A stretch of 64,000 bases of DNA from Eubacterium callanderi (GCF_900142645.1 NZ_FRBP01000011.1:1-64000); one strand, 5' to 3'. Counted from the first letter of the stretch, positions 8,726 through 17,391 are shown. Notes: a model not told the origin generated them from the sequence alone. Program-made: numbers and translations.

Positions 8726-9796
8726 ATGAAAGAGATACAAATTGGTTCAAAAACAGTTGGACTTAATCATCAGCCGTATTTTATTGCAGATGTTGCAGCA
8801 AATCATGATGGAGATATTCACCGAGCTTTTAAACTAATTGAGTTGGCAAAAGAATCGGGAGCTGACGCGGCAAAATTTCAAAATTTCAAGGCAAAAACTA
8901 TTGTCAGCAAAAGCGGGTTTGAAAAAATGGGTGGACAGCTGTCGCATCAGGCTGCATGGAAAAAGTCTGTATTTGAAGTTTATCAGGATGCGAGCATACC
9001 AGATGACTGGACAGCCTTACTGAAAGAAAAATGTGATGAAGTTGGCATTGAGTATATGACAAGTCCTTATGATTATGCCAGTGTAGATCATGCAGCCCCG
9101 TACTTAAATGTTTATAAAATTGGTTCAGGGGATATCACGTGGACACAGATTATTGAATACATTGCGTGTAAAGGCAAGCCTGTTATATTAGCAACGGGCG
9201 CGTCATCAATGGAGGATGTAGAAAGGGCTGTTGAAAGCATTCAAAAATACAATAGTGAGCTTATCTTAATGCAATGCAATACTAATTATACGGCCGATCC
9301 GGAAAATTTTAAGTATATCAATTTAGCGGTTCTTAAAGAGTACGGAAAAATATTTCCAGATGCTGTATTGGGATTATCCGACCACACGATCGGTTATGCG
9401 ACGGTCTTGGGAGCTATTGCTTATGGCGCCAGAGTAATCGAGAAACATTTTACAGATGACAAAACACGAAATGGTCCTGACCATAAATTTTCAACCTTGC
9501 CAGATGAATGGAAAGAGATGGTAAAAGCCTCGAACGAATTATTTTATGCTTTAGGCGATGGTATTAAAAAAATTGAAAACAACGAAAAAGAAACGGCTGT
9601 CGTGCAGCGCCGTGCGCTCTATTACTGCACAGATTTGCAAAAAGGACACAAAATTATCGAACAGGATTTAATCGCATTAAGACCTATTAAGCCTGATGAG
9701 TTGCCGCCATATAAAGAAAAACAGCTATTAGGAAGAATACTTGCCAAAAATGTACAGGCGGACGCACCGGTTCAGGAGGAGGATTTTGAATGCTAA
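8726..9796 (+). CDS. N-acetylneuraminate synthase family protein (NeuB/PseI/SpsE-like)
   Basis: A 356-residue enzyme with an N-terminal NeuB TIM barrel (IADVAANHDGDIHRAFKLIE; GADAAKFQNFKA; YKIGSGDITW; LGLSDHTIGYAT; EKHFTDDKTRNGPDH) and a C-terminal SAF/antifreeze-like domain from about residue 295. The family condenses phosphoenolpyruvate with a six-carbon aminosugar to give a nine-carbon nonulosonic acid. It ends inside the start of the acetyltransferase gene (7-base overlap). The exact product (pseudaminic, legionaminic or other) cannot be read from sequence. Confidence 0.88.
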   Translation: MKEIQIGSKTVGLNHQPYFIADVAANHDGDIHRAFKLIELAKESGADAAKFQNFKAKTIVSKSGFEKMGGQLSHQAAWKKSVFEVYQDASIPDDWTALLKEKCDEVGIEYMTSPYDYASVDHAAPYLNVYKIGSGDITWTQIIEYIACKGKPVILATGASSMEDVERAVESIQKYNSELILMQCNTNYTADPENFKYINLAVLKEYGKIFPDAVLGLSDHTIGYATVLGAIAYGARVIEKHFTDDKTRNGPDHKFSTLPDEWKEMVKASNELFYALGDGIKKIENNEKETAVVQRRALYYCTDLQKGHKIIEQDLIALRPIKPDELPPYKEKQLLGRILAKNVQADAPVQEEDFEC

Positions 9797-10335
9797 AAGG
9801 TAAGAAAGTATATCTTGATACTATTGAAGAAAATGACTTAGAACAGCTACGCTATTGGCGCAATCTGCCGTATTATAAAAAGCATTTTAGAGAATATAGA
9901 GAAATCAATCAAAGTATGCAAAAGCGATGGTTTGAAAACCAGGTTTGTAATGATAATCGCACCATTATGTTTGCCATTCGGGATATTAAGACCCAAGAGC
10001 TCTTGGGCTGTTGTGGATTATGCTACATAAACTGGGTACAGCGGAACGCAGATCTATCGTTGTATATTGGACGAAGAGAAGCATATATTGATGATGATGG
10101 TTTTGCGGAGGAAAGCTGTCGCTTATTATTTGATTATGGTTTTAATGAGTTGAACTTACATAAAATTTGGACAGAAATATATGTCTTTGATGAAAAGAAA
10201 AAGAAATTATACGATAAATTAGGAATGAAAACTGACGGCTTGTTTAGAGATAATTGTTATTATAACGGAAAATGGTGGGACGCTTATTTGATGTCAATTT
10301 TACAGGAAGAGTATCAAAGTAAAGAAGGTAATTAA
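9790..10335 (+). CDS. GNAT-family N-acetyltransferase (PseH/SpsD-like)
   Basis: A 181-residue GNAT protein of the RimJ/PseH-type shape, with LRYWRNLPYYKKHF near the start, the beta-strand LLGCCGLCYINW, then LSLYIGRREAYIDDDGFAEESCRLLFDYGF covering the acetyl-CoA site, and LHKIWTEIYVFDEKKKKLYDKLGM. Context says it acetylates the 4-amino sugar made by the cluster's aminotransferase. Start codon lies within the end of the NeuB-like gene. Function is inferred from fold and neighbours. Confidence 0.8.
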   Translation: MLKGKKVYLDTIEENDLEQLRYWRNLPYYKKHFREYREINQSMQKRWFENQVCNDNRTIMFAIRDIKTQELLGCCGLCYINWVQRNADLSLYIGRREAYIDDDGFAEESCRLLFDYGFNELNLHKIWTEIYVFDEKKKKLYDKLGMKTDGLFRDNCYYNGKWWDAYLMSILQEEYQSKEGN

Positions 10336-11232
10336 ATGGAACTATGCTTAGGAACAGTCCAGTTTGGAATGGATTATGGAATAAGAAATCAAAAAAAACC
10401 AACATTAGACGAGTCTATAGAAATCCTTGAATATGCAGTTAGAAATGGTATTGACACCATCGATACAGCCTATAATTATGGCGATGCAGAAAAAGTTGTC
10501 GGCGCTTTTTTGAAACAAACAAAAGTCAAGAGAGAGAATTTGCAAATATTTTCAAAATTAAAACCTAATATTTTAGATGATGAACCATTTGTGAATTGGG
10601 AGGCTCTTATAATTCAAAATTTAGAGGAGTCTTTAGAGCGTTTGGGAACAGATTATCTTGATGGCTATTTACTTCATAGTTCACGCTATATATTTGATGA
10701 GCGTATTGTGGAACAATTAGAGCGCTTAAAAGAAAAGAAACTTGTACATAAAATAGGCGTTTCGATTTACGAACCAGAGGAAGCGAAAAAAGCGGCTGAA
10801 CTTCCAATGATAGATGCTATACAGATACCGTTTAGTATTTTTGATCAACGATTGTTAAAAGAAAACTTTTTCAAAAGAAAAGAAGTATCTGAAAAAGAAA
10901 TTTTTTCAAGAAGTGCTTTTTTGCAGGGGCTTATACTTATGGATGAGGAAGAGGTTCCTGAACATTTAAGTAAAGCCAAACCGATTATTCAAAAAATCAA
11001 AGAAATTTGTTGTAAAGAAAATATTAATCGTGTTGAATTAGCAATACAGTTTGTAAAACAGCAGACTCAAATCGATTATCTGGTTTTTGGTGTCGATAAT
11101 TTAGATCAGCTTAAACAGAATATTTGCTTTTTTAACAGAGATACAATCGATCAAAGTCTTTTATCCGAAATTGCTAAAGACTTTGATGCGTTAGATGCGG
11201 ATTTAGTAATGCCGAGTTTGTGGGCAAAATAA
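10336..11232 (+). CDS. aldo/keto reductase
   Basis: A 298-residue aldo/keto reductase. The opening LGTVQFGMDYGI and the IDTIDTAYNYGDAE segment hold the catalytic Asp and Tyr; FSKLKP carries the Lys and DGYLLHS the His. In the cassette it may act on a keto-sugar or nonulosonate intermediate; the AKR step is not part of the textbook pseudaminic or legionaminic route. It follows the acetyltransferase with no gap and is followed by the cytidylyltransferase gene after 12 bases. Confidence 0.85.
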   Translation: MELCLGTVQFGMDYGIRNQKKPTLDESIEILEYAVRNGIDTIDTAYNYGDAEKVVGAFLKQTKVKRENLQIFSKLKPNILDDEPFVNWEALIIQNLEESLERLGTDYLDGYLLHSSRYIFDERIVEQLERLKEKKLVHKIGVSIYEPEEAKKAAELPMIDAIQIPFSIFDQRLLKENFFKRKEVSEKEIFSRSAFLQGLILMDEEEVPEHLSKAKPIIQKIKEICCKENINRVELAIQFVKQQTQIDYLVFGVDNLDQLKQNICFFNRDTIDQSLLSEIAKDFDALDADLVMPSLWAK

Positions 11233-11244
11233 GAAAGGCGCAAA

Positions 11245-12009
11245 ATGATCGCGGCAATTATACAGGCTAGAATGGGGTCTACGCGCCTTCCAGGAAAAGT
11301 TCTGAAAAAAATTGAAGATAAAACAGTGTTAGAACATATTTATGACCGCGTAAAAGCGTCAGAAAATATTGATCGCATTATTATTGCGACAACAACAAAC
11401 CCGGAAGATGATAAAATTGAAGATTTGTGTAAAGAACATTGCTTTTCTTGTTTCAGAGGAGACCAGGACAATGTTTTAAAAAGATACTATGAAACAGCAA
11501 AAAAATTTAGGGTAGACACAATTGTAAGAATTACGGCAGATGATCCTTTAAAAGAACCTAGAGTTATCGACAAGGCAATTTTAAAACTATTAAGTGGAAA
11601 TTACAGTTACGTCAGTAATACCATAAAACCAACTTATCCAGAAGGGATTGATGTTGAGGTTTTTACTTTTGAGAGTTTAGAAAAGGCATTTAATCAAGCC
11701 AAACTACAATCTGAAAAAGAACATGTAACGCCGTATATATGGAAGCATCCAGAACTTTTTAATATTTATAATATTGAGAATGATAGAGATTTGTCTAGCC
11801 TAAGGTGGACATTAGATAGCGAAGATGATTTGATTTTTATTAAAGAGATTTACAGATATCTTTATAAAAAAGACACAATCTTTCATATAGAAGAGGTATT
11901 GAAGCTATTAAAAGAAAAACCCTCTTTAATAGAAATTAACCAAAACCATATCCGAAATGAAGGTTATCTTAAATCAGTTAATGAGGAGAACAAAATTGGA
12001 AAGAAATAA
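11245..12009 (+). CDS. SpsF/PseF-like cytidylyltransferase
   Basis: A 254-residue nucleotidyltransferase of the acylneuraminate cytidylyltransferase superfamily (SpsF group). It starts with AAIIQARMGSTRLPGKVL, the nucleotide-binding loop, then IATTTNPEDD, FRGDQDNVLKRYYETA and RITADDPL, where Asp residues bind metal. It would activate a nonulosonic acid as the CMP-sugar for transfer. Its last 14 bases overlap the preferred start of the aminotransferase gene. Confidence 0.85.
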   Translation: MIAAIIQARMGSTRLPGKVLKKIEDKTVLEHIYDRVKASENIDRIIIATTTNPEDDKIEDLCKEHCFSCFRGDQDNVLKRYYETAKKFRVDTIVRITADDPLKEPRVIDKAILKLLSGNYSYVSNTIKPTYPEGIDVEVFTFESLEKAFNQAKLQSEKEHVTPYIWKHPELFNIYNIENDRDLSSLRWTLDSEDDLIFIKEIYRYLYKKDTIFHIEEVLKLLKEKPSLIEINQNHIRNEGYLKSVNEENKIGKK

Positions 12010-13186
12010 ACGAATTTACGGAAATGAATTGAAGTATCTTGAAGAAGTGCTGAAAAGCGAGTTTAGAAGTTCCGAAGGCTCAACAATGATGACACGTTTT
12101 GAAAAAGCTTTTGCAGAGAAATTAAAGCACAAATACGCCATTTCCTTTATTAATGGGACACAGACAATGCATGCGGTATTGGAGGCAATAGGGGTTGGCC
12201 CGGGAGATGAAGTAATTGTTCCACCATTAACAATGGCAAGTACGACTTTCCCAGTGTTGCAGGCAGGAGCGACGCCTGTTTTTGCTGATGTTGATATGAA
12301 TACTTTTTTAATTGATCCTCATTCTATTGAAAAGAATATAACTGAAAGAACAAAAGCCATCATACCGGTTTCGCTCTATGGATTAGCTCCAGATTACGAT
12401 GCAATTATGAAAATTGCGGATAAAAATAATCTTTTTGTCTTAGAAGACAACGCGGAATGTATGCTTGGCAAATATAAAGGAAGAATGGTTGGCTCTTTTG
12501 GTCAGGCATCAAGCTACAGTTTTCAAAGCTCAAAGCATATTACATCTGGAGAAGGTGGAATGATCGTTACAGATGATTTGGAGTTAGCCGAAAAAATCAG
12601 ACGCGTAAGTTCGCTAGGATATGCTGGTGTGGGTGCTAACAAAGGTAAAATCAGCAAAAGAGATATCCAAAGTCCTGATTATTGTAGACATGTTTCTTTA
12701 GGTTGGAATTATCGGATGCCAGAATTGTGTGCGGCAGTTGCGCTTGCTCAATTAGAAAAAGTTGAGGAACTAGTGCAAAAAAGGATAGAAGCAGCAAACC
12801 TTTTGCTCGAAAGTATAAAGGCTTGTGATTGGTTGACACCGCAATATGTACCAGAGAGGATTGAGCATACCTATTGGACACTTGTTGCTAGAATTGATCG
12901 TCAAGATATCACTTGGTATGATTTTAGAGATAAATTTATGGAATATGGGGGAGATGGAATTTATTCTGCCTGGCAACTGACTTATTTAGAACCAATGTTT
13001 CAAGAGTTAGCATTTTTAGGAAGAGAAAAGTATCTAACCCAAAAAGAATATACAAAAGGACTATGTCCAAATGCTGAAAGATTACAGTCAAGATTATTAC
13101 AATTTAAAACAAATTATTGGGATATTGAGGGTGTAAAAATGCAGGCTGACTATTTAGAAAAAACAATAAAATTCTTTTCTAAATAA
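11996..13186 (+). CDS. DegT/DnrJ/EryC1/StrS-family sugar aminotransferase (PseC-like)
   Basis: A PLP-dependent aminotransferase that would aminate the 4-keto sugar. I place the start at the TTG at 11996, seven bases after AGGAG at 11984-11988, giving MERNKRIYGNELKYLEEVL; an ATG at 11957 would add 13 residues unlike the family. Visible marks are SEGSTMMTRFEKAFAEKL, FINGTQTMHAVLEAIGVGPGDEVIVP, VLEDNAECML and SFQSSKHITSGEGGMIVT with the PLP lysine. 396 residues is normal for the family. It is the last biosynthetic gene before the flippase. Confidence 0.85.
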   Translation: MERNKRIYGNELKYLEEVLKSEFRSSEGSTMMTRFEKAFAEKLKHKYAISFINGTQTMHAVLEAIGVGPGDEVIVPPLTMASTTFPVLQAGATPVFADVDMNTFLIDPHSIEKNITERTKAIIPVSLYGLAPDYDAIMKIADKNNLFVLEDNAECMLGKYKGRMVGSFGQASSYSFQSSKHITSGEGGMIVTDDLELAEKIRRVSSLGYAGVGANKGKISKRDIQSPDYCRHVSLGWNYRMPELCAAVALAQLEKVEELVQKRIEAANLLLESIKACDWLTPQYVPERIEHTYWTLVARIDRQDITWYDFRDKFMEYGGDGIYSAWQLTYLEPMFQELAFLGREKYLTQKEYTKGLCPNAERLQSRLLQFKTNYWDIEGVKMQADYLEKTIKFFSK

Positions 13187-13191
13187 ATATA

Positions 13192-14607
13192 ATGAAGAAA
13201 ACATCTTTTTTAAAATCTTCTGCTATTTATATATTAGGCAGTTTTTTAACCAGCGGTTTAGCATTTATCACTACACCAATCTTTACTCGGCTATTGATCC
13301 CAGAAGACTATGGTATTACCTCGGTTTTTGCCACCTGGGTGAGTGTGTTTACCATATTTATCGGTGTTCAGTCGGCCAGTACCATTGCAACGGCACATAT
13401 CCACTTCAAAAAGGAAGAATTTAATCAATATCTATCATCAATATTATTTTTGTCGACGATGAGCTTTCTAATTATTGGGAGCATCTGTTTTATTTTTAAA
13501 TATCAAATAGCAAGTCTTCTAAATTTATCCATAGGATTATTGATTATATTGGTTTTACAATCTTTTTTAGGCTATGTTCAACAATTTTATAATAGTTATT
13601 TAATACAGACCAAAAAGCCACTACAATCCTTGATTTTATCGGTCAGTTATTCTTTTCTAACCATTGGATTATCGCTGTTCCTCATTTCCCATATGGATAC
13701 TGACAGGTACTATGGAAAGATTTTAGGCAACGCCATTATCGCCTGTTTATTTGGATTATGCTTATATTTTGTCATCATGGCAAAAGGGAAGAAATTGATT
13801 TCTTTAAAGTATTGGAAATACTGCCTGCCATTAGCATTACCGATTATTTTACACATGTTATCAGGCTTGGTGCTTGGCCAGTCGGATCGTGTCATGCTGC
13901 AAAGCATGTCTGGAAATTATGAAGCAGGGATATATTCATTTGCCTACACAATCGCATCGGTATTGTCGCTTTTGTGGAGCGCGACCAATAACGCATGGGT
14001 ACCATGGTATTACGAAAATACAAAAGCAAAAAACACAAAAAGCATCAATCAACTCGCAAAAAAGTACATCCTTCTCTTTAGCTTAGGAACCTGTGCCATT
14101 ATGCTCATGACCCCGGAAGTCATGAAAATACTGGGCCCGCAGGAGTACTGGTCTGCGGGGCGTGTGATCGCGATGGTGGTGTTCGGCATCTATTTTAATT
14201 TTCTCTATACTTTTGCGGTAAACTATGAATTTTACAGCAAAAACACACGTTGGATCGCGGTTGGCAGCATTTGCGCCGCGGCTGTTAACGTAGGGCTTAA
14301 CCTGCTGTTAATCCCCCAATTTGGCGGCATGGGGGCCGCTGTTGCGACGTTGATATCTTATTTTGCGCTGTTCGTATTTCACAATATTATCGCGACAAGG
14401 CTGGGTGGATTTAATATCTCAAAACACCTGTATTTATACGGTATTGGCATTGTCAGCGTTGGCTTTGTTGTCATCAATCTGACCTATAATTTTCCGGTTC
14501 TGCGGTGGATCATTATTTTATTGCTGGGATTCGGATTAGTTTATTTTAACCGTAAAATGATCAAGGAACAGGTTAATCAGTATTTGAAAAAAGATAAAAG
14601 TGATTAG
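13192..14607 (+). CDS. wzx: Wzx-type polysaccharide flippase (MATE/MOP superfamily)
   Basis: A 471-residue polytopic membrane protein with about 12-14 hydrophobic segments and the typical N-terminus SSAIYILGSFLTSGLAFITTPIFTRLLIPEDYGI of Wzx/RfbX exporters. It carries lipid-linked repeat units across the membrane for the Wzy polymerase encoded at 3655. It closes the polysaccharide operon and is followed by a strong terminator. The last third of the gene is clearly richer in GC than the first, as if the boundary of the imported cassette falls inside this gene. Confidence 0.85.
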   Translation: MKKTSFLKSSAIYILGSFLTSGLAFITTPIFTRLLIPEDYGITSVFATWVSVFTIFIGVQSASTIATAHIHFKKEEFNQYLSSILFLSTMSFLIIGSICFIFKYQIASLLNLSIGLLIILVLQSFLGYVQQFYNSYLIQTKKPLQSLILSVSYSFLTIGLSLFLISHMDTDRYYGKILGNAIIACLFGLCLYFVIMAKGKKLISLKYWKYCLPLALPIILHMLSGLVLGQSDRVMLQSMSGNYEAGIYSFAYTIASVLSLLWSATNNAWVPWYYENTKAKNTKSINQLAKKYILLFSLGTCAIMLMTPEVMKILGPQEYWSAGRVIAMVVFGIYFNFLYTFAVNYEFYSKNTRWIAVGSICAAAVNVGLNLLLIPQFGGMGAAVATLISYFALFVFHNIIATRLGGFNISKHLYLYGIGIVSVGFVVINLTYNFPVLRWIIILLLGFGLVYFNRKMIKEQVNQYLKKDKSD

Positions 14608-14633
14608 ATGGTTTCCGGGACACATCCCCAATC

Positions 14634-14680
14634 AACCGGCATGCGGGCGCATTCGCACTCAACATGCCGGTTTTATCTTT
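14634..14680 (+). terminator. intrinsic terminator of the polysaccharide operon
   Basis: A perfect 10-bp stem (AACCGGCATG at 14634-14643 with its complement at 14663-14672) is followed by a T-rich run. It lies 26 bases after the flippase stop and would end the long operon. Confidence 0.85.
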
Positions 14681-14804
14681 TTGTCAAAAGCATTCAGAAA
14701 GGCGGTGATTCCCTTGGTGCCTGCACCAGGATGATGGGGTTGGAAATGTATGGACGGTCATGTTGGAATGAAATAATAATAAAAAGGAGTATTTAAAACA
14801 AAAA

Positions 14805-15245
14805 ATGAAATCGATAACAGAATTAAAATACGAATCCCTTCCCATGGGCTTCGACAACGGACAGGTCAGGCTGACGGATGAGAACATCGGCAGAATTTTA
14901 CGGTTTTCGGGCGCGCCGCTGGGGCTTTTGCGGTGCTGTGAGGCAAAGGGCAGCGGCACGGTGGTGCTGTATGGGGATGGACAGGCCTTTATCATCCCGG
15001 TGGAGACCCGCTATTTTCTGGACTGTATCGGGGAGTATCTGGATATGAACATGGCAAGACGGCGAAGGACCACCACGGGACTGGTGGGCAAAAAAAACAA
15101 CAACGTCATTTTTCTGGGGGCAGGGCTTGTGTATGTCCCTGTCAAGGTGGATGTGCCCTGGGTGAGCGCAAAACAGTTCAGCTATCGGTATACAGAGGGC
15201 ATGACCGCAGGGCTAGAGCGCTGGTCACCGCCCCGGGCCTTGTGA
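14805..15245 (+). CDS. unknown protein, 146 residues
   Basis: No family recognised with confidence. The protein has a beta-rich look (VVLYGDGQAFIIPVETRYFL), then a basic ARRRRTTTGL patch and VIFLGAGLVYVPVKVDVPW. The basic patch followed by beta strands faintly recalls ComK-type regulators, but the match is too weak to name. GC-rich codons match the following genes and not the polysaccharide locus. The nearest purine-rich site (AAAAGGAG) ends 14 bases before the ATG, which is long. Its stop overlaps a GTG of the next reading frame. Confidence 0.6.
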   Translation: MKSITELKYESLPMGFDNGQVRLTDENIGRILRFSGAPLGLLRCCEAKGSGTVVLYGDGQAFIIPVETRYFLDCIGEYLDMNMARRRRTTTGLVGKKNNNVIFLGAGLVYVPVKVDVPWVSAKQFSYRYTEGMTAGLERWSPPRAL

Positions 15246-15496
15246 TCCCTTACCGGCAGCGGCCTGGCAGGGTGCAGGAAAAGCTGGACGAGGGCTGGCG
15301 TGTCCGGGAAATGTTTATCGAGCGGCACTGGCCCGTTTACGGGGAATGGCTGCACTGTAAAACATGCGGGATTCAAAGCGTATGCCTTGAGTGGCATCAT
15401 CAAACAGCGTCGCCCAACGAAGCTTTTTCGGTTTTACCGGAAGCGCATAAAATAAAAAATTGTTCCACGGAGATGCAGAGGTTTACAAGAATTTAA
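15242..15496 (+). CDS. small unknown protein with CxxC and HH residues
   Basis: An 84-residue frame starting with GTG that overlaps the previous stop in the form GTGA, which fits translational coupling; no independent ribosome site is seen. It contains HCKTCGIQSVCLEWHH, a possible metal-binding set of three Cys and two His, near the middle. The last 25 residues fall into AT-richer DNA and may not be conserved. It could instead be the displaced C-terminus of the preceding protein after a frameshift. Confidence 0.45.
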   Translation: MIPYRQRPGRVQEKLDEGWRVREMFIERHWPVYGEWLHCKTCGIQSVCLEWHHQTASPNEAFSVLPEAHKIKNCSTEMQRFTRI

Positions 15497-15545
15497 AAAA
15501 CGGTAATTTTTAAACTTTAAAGAAAAAAATATTGCCATAAAAAGG

Positions 15546-15573
15546 CATAAAACGCGGCGCTTTATGTTTTTTT
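15546..15573 (+). terminator. probable intrinsic terminator
   Basis: CATAAA at 15546-15551 pairs with TTTATG at 15561-15566 around a short GC-rich core, followed by seven T. It separates the first two accessory genes from the next group. Confidence 0.6.
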
Positions 15574-15621
15574 ACTGCTTATCATCCCCTGGGGCCGAGA
15601 TGCCCTTTCTCAAAAAGACGC

Positions 15622-15627
15622 TATAAT
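15622..15627 (+). promoter_or_regulatory. candidate -10 box (TATAAT)
   Basis: TATAAT lies 45 bases before the ATG at 15673, downstream of a terminator. No good -35 hexamer is visible at 16-18 bases, so an activator or another sigma factor may be needed. Confidence 0.4.
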
Positions 15628-15672
15628 TAAACCTAACGTCAGCGCTGGCGAAAGTAACCGAAAGGAAATGGT

Positions 15673-16293
15673 ATGAACGAAGATTTAAAAAGAAATGCGT
15701 TTTATGAAGAGCCCTGGTATGATTTAAAGCAGATGTCTGAGGGCTGCAAAGAATGCGCTTACCGGGCAGATGAAACACACTGTAGGTTGTACTGCCGCTT
15801 TTTAGACGTGCAGGGGCAGTGCCGGTGTTTTCACAGGGAGGGAGAGCCCTTTGTGAGCCGCAAAATCGAGCGGGAAATGAGCGATATTGAAAAGCGTCTG
15901 CTCAGGGCAGAGACGCCAGATTTCAGGGAGGTACGAATGATCTGGCTGAACAATATTTGGCTCATTGAGGATCCGCTGCTCTACAATGTACACGACATGG
16001 GGAATGTTTTTGGCTTTGAGTTCCATGAAACAGAAATTTTTCTGCTTAAACATATCAAAAAGCAGGATTTTCTCCAGATGCTGGTGCCTCGGCAGGATAA
16101 TGGCCCCCGAGACTTTTACATGACGGCTGACGGCGTGCGGCGGATGGCCCTTGCGGGCTTTGAAAAGGCTGAAGCCGAGGACCGGATGCGTTTCTTTAGC
16201 AATGATTGGAAGTGGATCAGCCGGACTTATTTTAAATGGATGCCGCAGATAGCAAAACGTTTTTTCGGCGGCCTGTCTTTATTGAATGTATAA
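15673..16293 (+). CDS. Cys-rich protein with a BRO-N-like segment
   Basis: A 206-residue protein. The first 65 residues hold eight cysteines (CKECAYRADETHCRLYC, then QCRCF), suggesting a metal site. Residues about 95-165 (LYNVHDMGNVFGFEF, then DFYMTADGVRRMAL) resemble the BRO-N/antirepressor pattern seen in phage and plasmid proteins, but the match is by eye and weak. A good AAAGGAAATGGT site precedes the ATG. The next gene shows a similar domain pattern. A DNA-linked regulatory role is possible; no firm function can be given. Confidence 0.6.
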   Translation: MNEDLKRNAFYEEPWYDLKQMSEGCKECAYRADETHCRLYCRFLDVQGQCRCFHREGEPFVSRKIEREMSDIEKRLLRAETPDFREVRMIWLNNIWLIEDPLLYNVHDMGNVFGFEFHETEIFLLKHIKKQDFLQMLVPRQDNGPRDFYMTADGVRRMALAGFEKAEAEDRMRFFSNDWKWISRTYFKWMPQIAKRFFGGLSLLNV

Positions 16294-16312
16294 TAACCGG
16301 AGGTAGAACAAG

Positions 16313-16843
16313 ATGAACAAACCCGTTTTAGCGACTTTGAAACAGTGTTTTGGAAGTGATTATCATAAACTGCGAGTATATACCGATCTTTACGAGGAGG
16401 GCAGTCAGAGCCATTTTGTCCTGAAAGAGATCGGCAGTTACATGGGCTGTAAAAGCTATCACAGGCTTTTGAAAAAACTGCCGGCGTCAGCGGTCCAGAA
16501 ACGATTGATTAAGAACAGTGGTGGGCGGATGCACAGAATGCTGCTGGTCAGCGAGGAGGGGGTTCTGGCCCTGTTAAAACACTGCAGCCATAAGGCAGCC
16601 ACAGGGTTTAAGCGGTACCTTGAAACCTGTGTGATCCCCGTGATCCGGCGTGAGATCGACACAGCCCGGATCATGCTGCCTGAAAGCGAAAAAACACACA
16701 AGGATCAGGAGGAAAAAGAGAATATGGAGGAGGCCATCCGGATGCTCTCAAGCGCTCTGGCCTTCCAGGTCATTAAAAATCAGGAGCTTGAAACGCGGCT
16801 CGAAATAGTGGAAGAGCGCCTTTTGCAAACAGCAGCTGCCTGA
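16313..16843 (+). CDS. BRO-N-like (antirepressor-like) protein
   Basis: A 176-residue protein with LKEIGSYMGCKSYHRLLKKL, LLVSEEGVLALLKHC and FKRYLETCVIPVIRREI in the order expected for a BRO-N domain (residues about 30-115). A charged C-terminal helix (KDQEEKENMEEAIRML through LETRLEIVEERL) probably forms a coiled coil. A GGAGG site lies 8 bases before the ATG. It sits between the Cys-rich BRO-like protein and a winged-helix protein, a grouping that looks phage- or plasmid-derived. Confidence 0.6.
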   Translation: MNKPVLATLKQCFGSDYHKLRVYTDLYEEGSQSHFVLKEIGSYMGCKSYHRLLKKLPASAVQKRLIKNSGGRMHRMLLVSEEGVLALLKHCSHKAATGFKRYLETCVIPVIRREIDTARIMLPESEKTHKDQEEKENMEEAIRMLSSALAFQVIKNQELETRLEIVEERLLQTAAA

Positions 16844-16851
16844 GAGGCCGC

Positions 16852-17256
16852 ATGAACTTTTTTTCGGAGCTGGAATCTTTCATCGAGTGGCAATCCGATC
16901 TGCCTGCAGACTGCAAGCTTTCGGAGGGCGCTGTGGCGCTTTGGATTTACCTGCTTTACCGGTGCAACTGCTGCGCGCTGCCGTCCATTGATGGACGGTG
17001 GCTGTGGCGGGTGGAGTTCTTTGTGCGGCCAGAGGGCATCGAGCACTTCTTTGGGCGGAGCGAACGCAATATCCGCCGCTACCGCAAGGAGCTGGTAGAC
17101 GCCGGACGGCTGAAATATCAGAAGGCGGTTAAAAACCGGCGCAAGGGACTTTATACCCTGGTTCCTTTTGCCGATAATGTGGCGCCCACACGCCTGAAGA
17201 ATCTGGCGGATGAAACAGTGTCGGTTTTCGGCCTTGTGGATAAGTACGCCGGATAG
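16852..17256 (+). CDS. winged-helix protein, replication-initiator-like
   Basis: A 134-residue basic protein. Residues about 20-110 fit a winged helix: LSEGAVALWIYLLYRCN, then FFGRSERNIRRYRKELVDAGRL as the recognition helix and RKGLYTLVPF as the wing. Such domains start phage or plasmid replisome organisers (DnaD/RepA-like) and some regulators. The gene begins 8 bases after the BRO-like gene. An inverted-repeat cluster directly follows its stop and might be its target; that is inference. Confidence 0.55.
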   Translation: MNFFSELESFIEWQSDLPADCKLSEGAVALWIYLLYRCNCCALPSIDGRWLWRVEFFVRPEGIEHFFGRSERNIRRYRKELVDAGRLKYQKAVKNRRKGLYTLVPFADNVAPTRLKNLADETVSVFGLVDKYAG

Positions 17257-17266
17257 GGTAAAGCGG

Positions 17267-17372
17267 CCAGATATGACCGCAATGTGGACAAAAAGAGCCA
17301 TATTGCGGCAACATCGCGGACACAGGTGTCCGCCATTAGTAATATTATAAATAATATTATATATTAATCTTT
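17267..17372. repeat. cluster of inverted repeats in an AT-rich gap
   Basis: Three dyads occur in about 100 bases. CCGCAATGTGG pairs with CCATATTGCGG (one G-T pair) across about 10 bases. GCGGACAC and GTGTCCGC form a perfect 8-bp hairpin around AG. TAATATTA repeats around TAAA as an AT palindrome. The set lies between the winged-helix gene and a small gene; it may be an operator or replication-type region. Confidence 0.6.
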
Positions 17373-17391
17373 ATTAATTCAGGAGGTGCGT

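Noticed and set aside
14608-14796. 62-codon frame after the flippase gene
   Set aside because: It reads through the terminator stem, has no ribosome site and starts at the base after the flippase stop.
14805-15245. ComK-type competence regulator
   Set aside because: Only a vague basic-patch and beta-strand likeness; the conserved Cys and Trp pattern of ComK is not seen.
17257-17385. CRISPR-like repeat array
   Set aside because: The repeats are inverted, different from one another and not regularly spaced; no cas genes are present.
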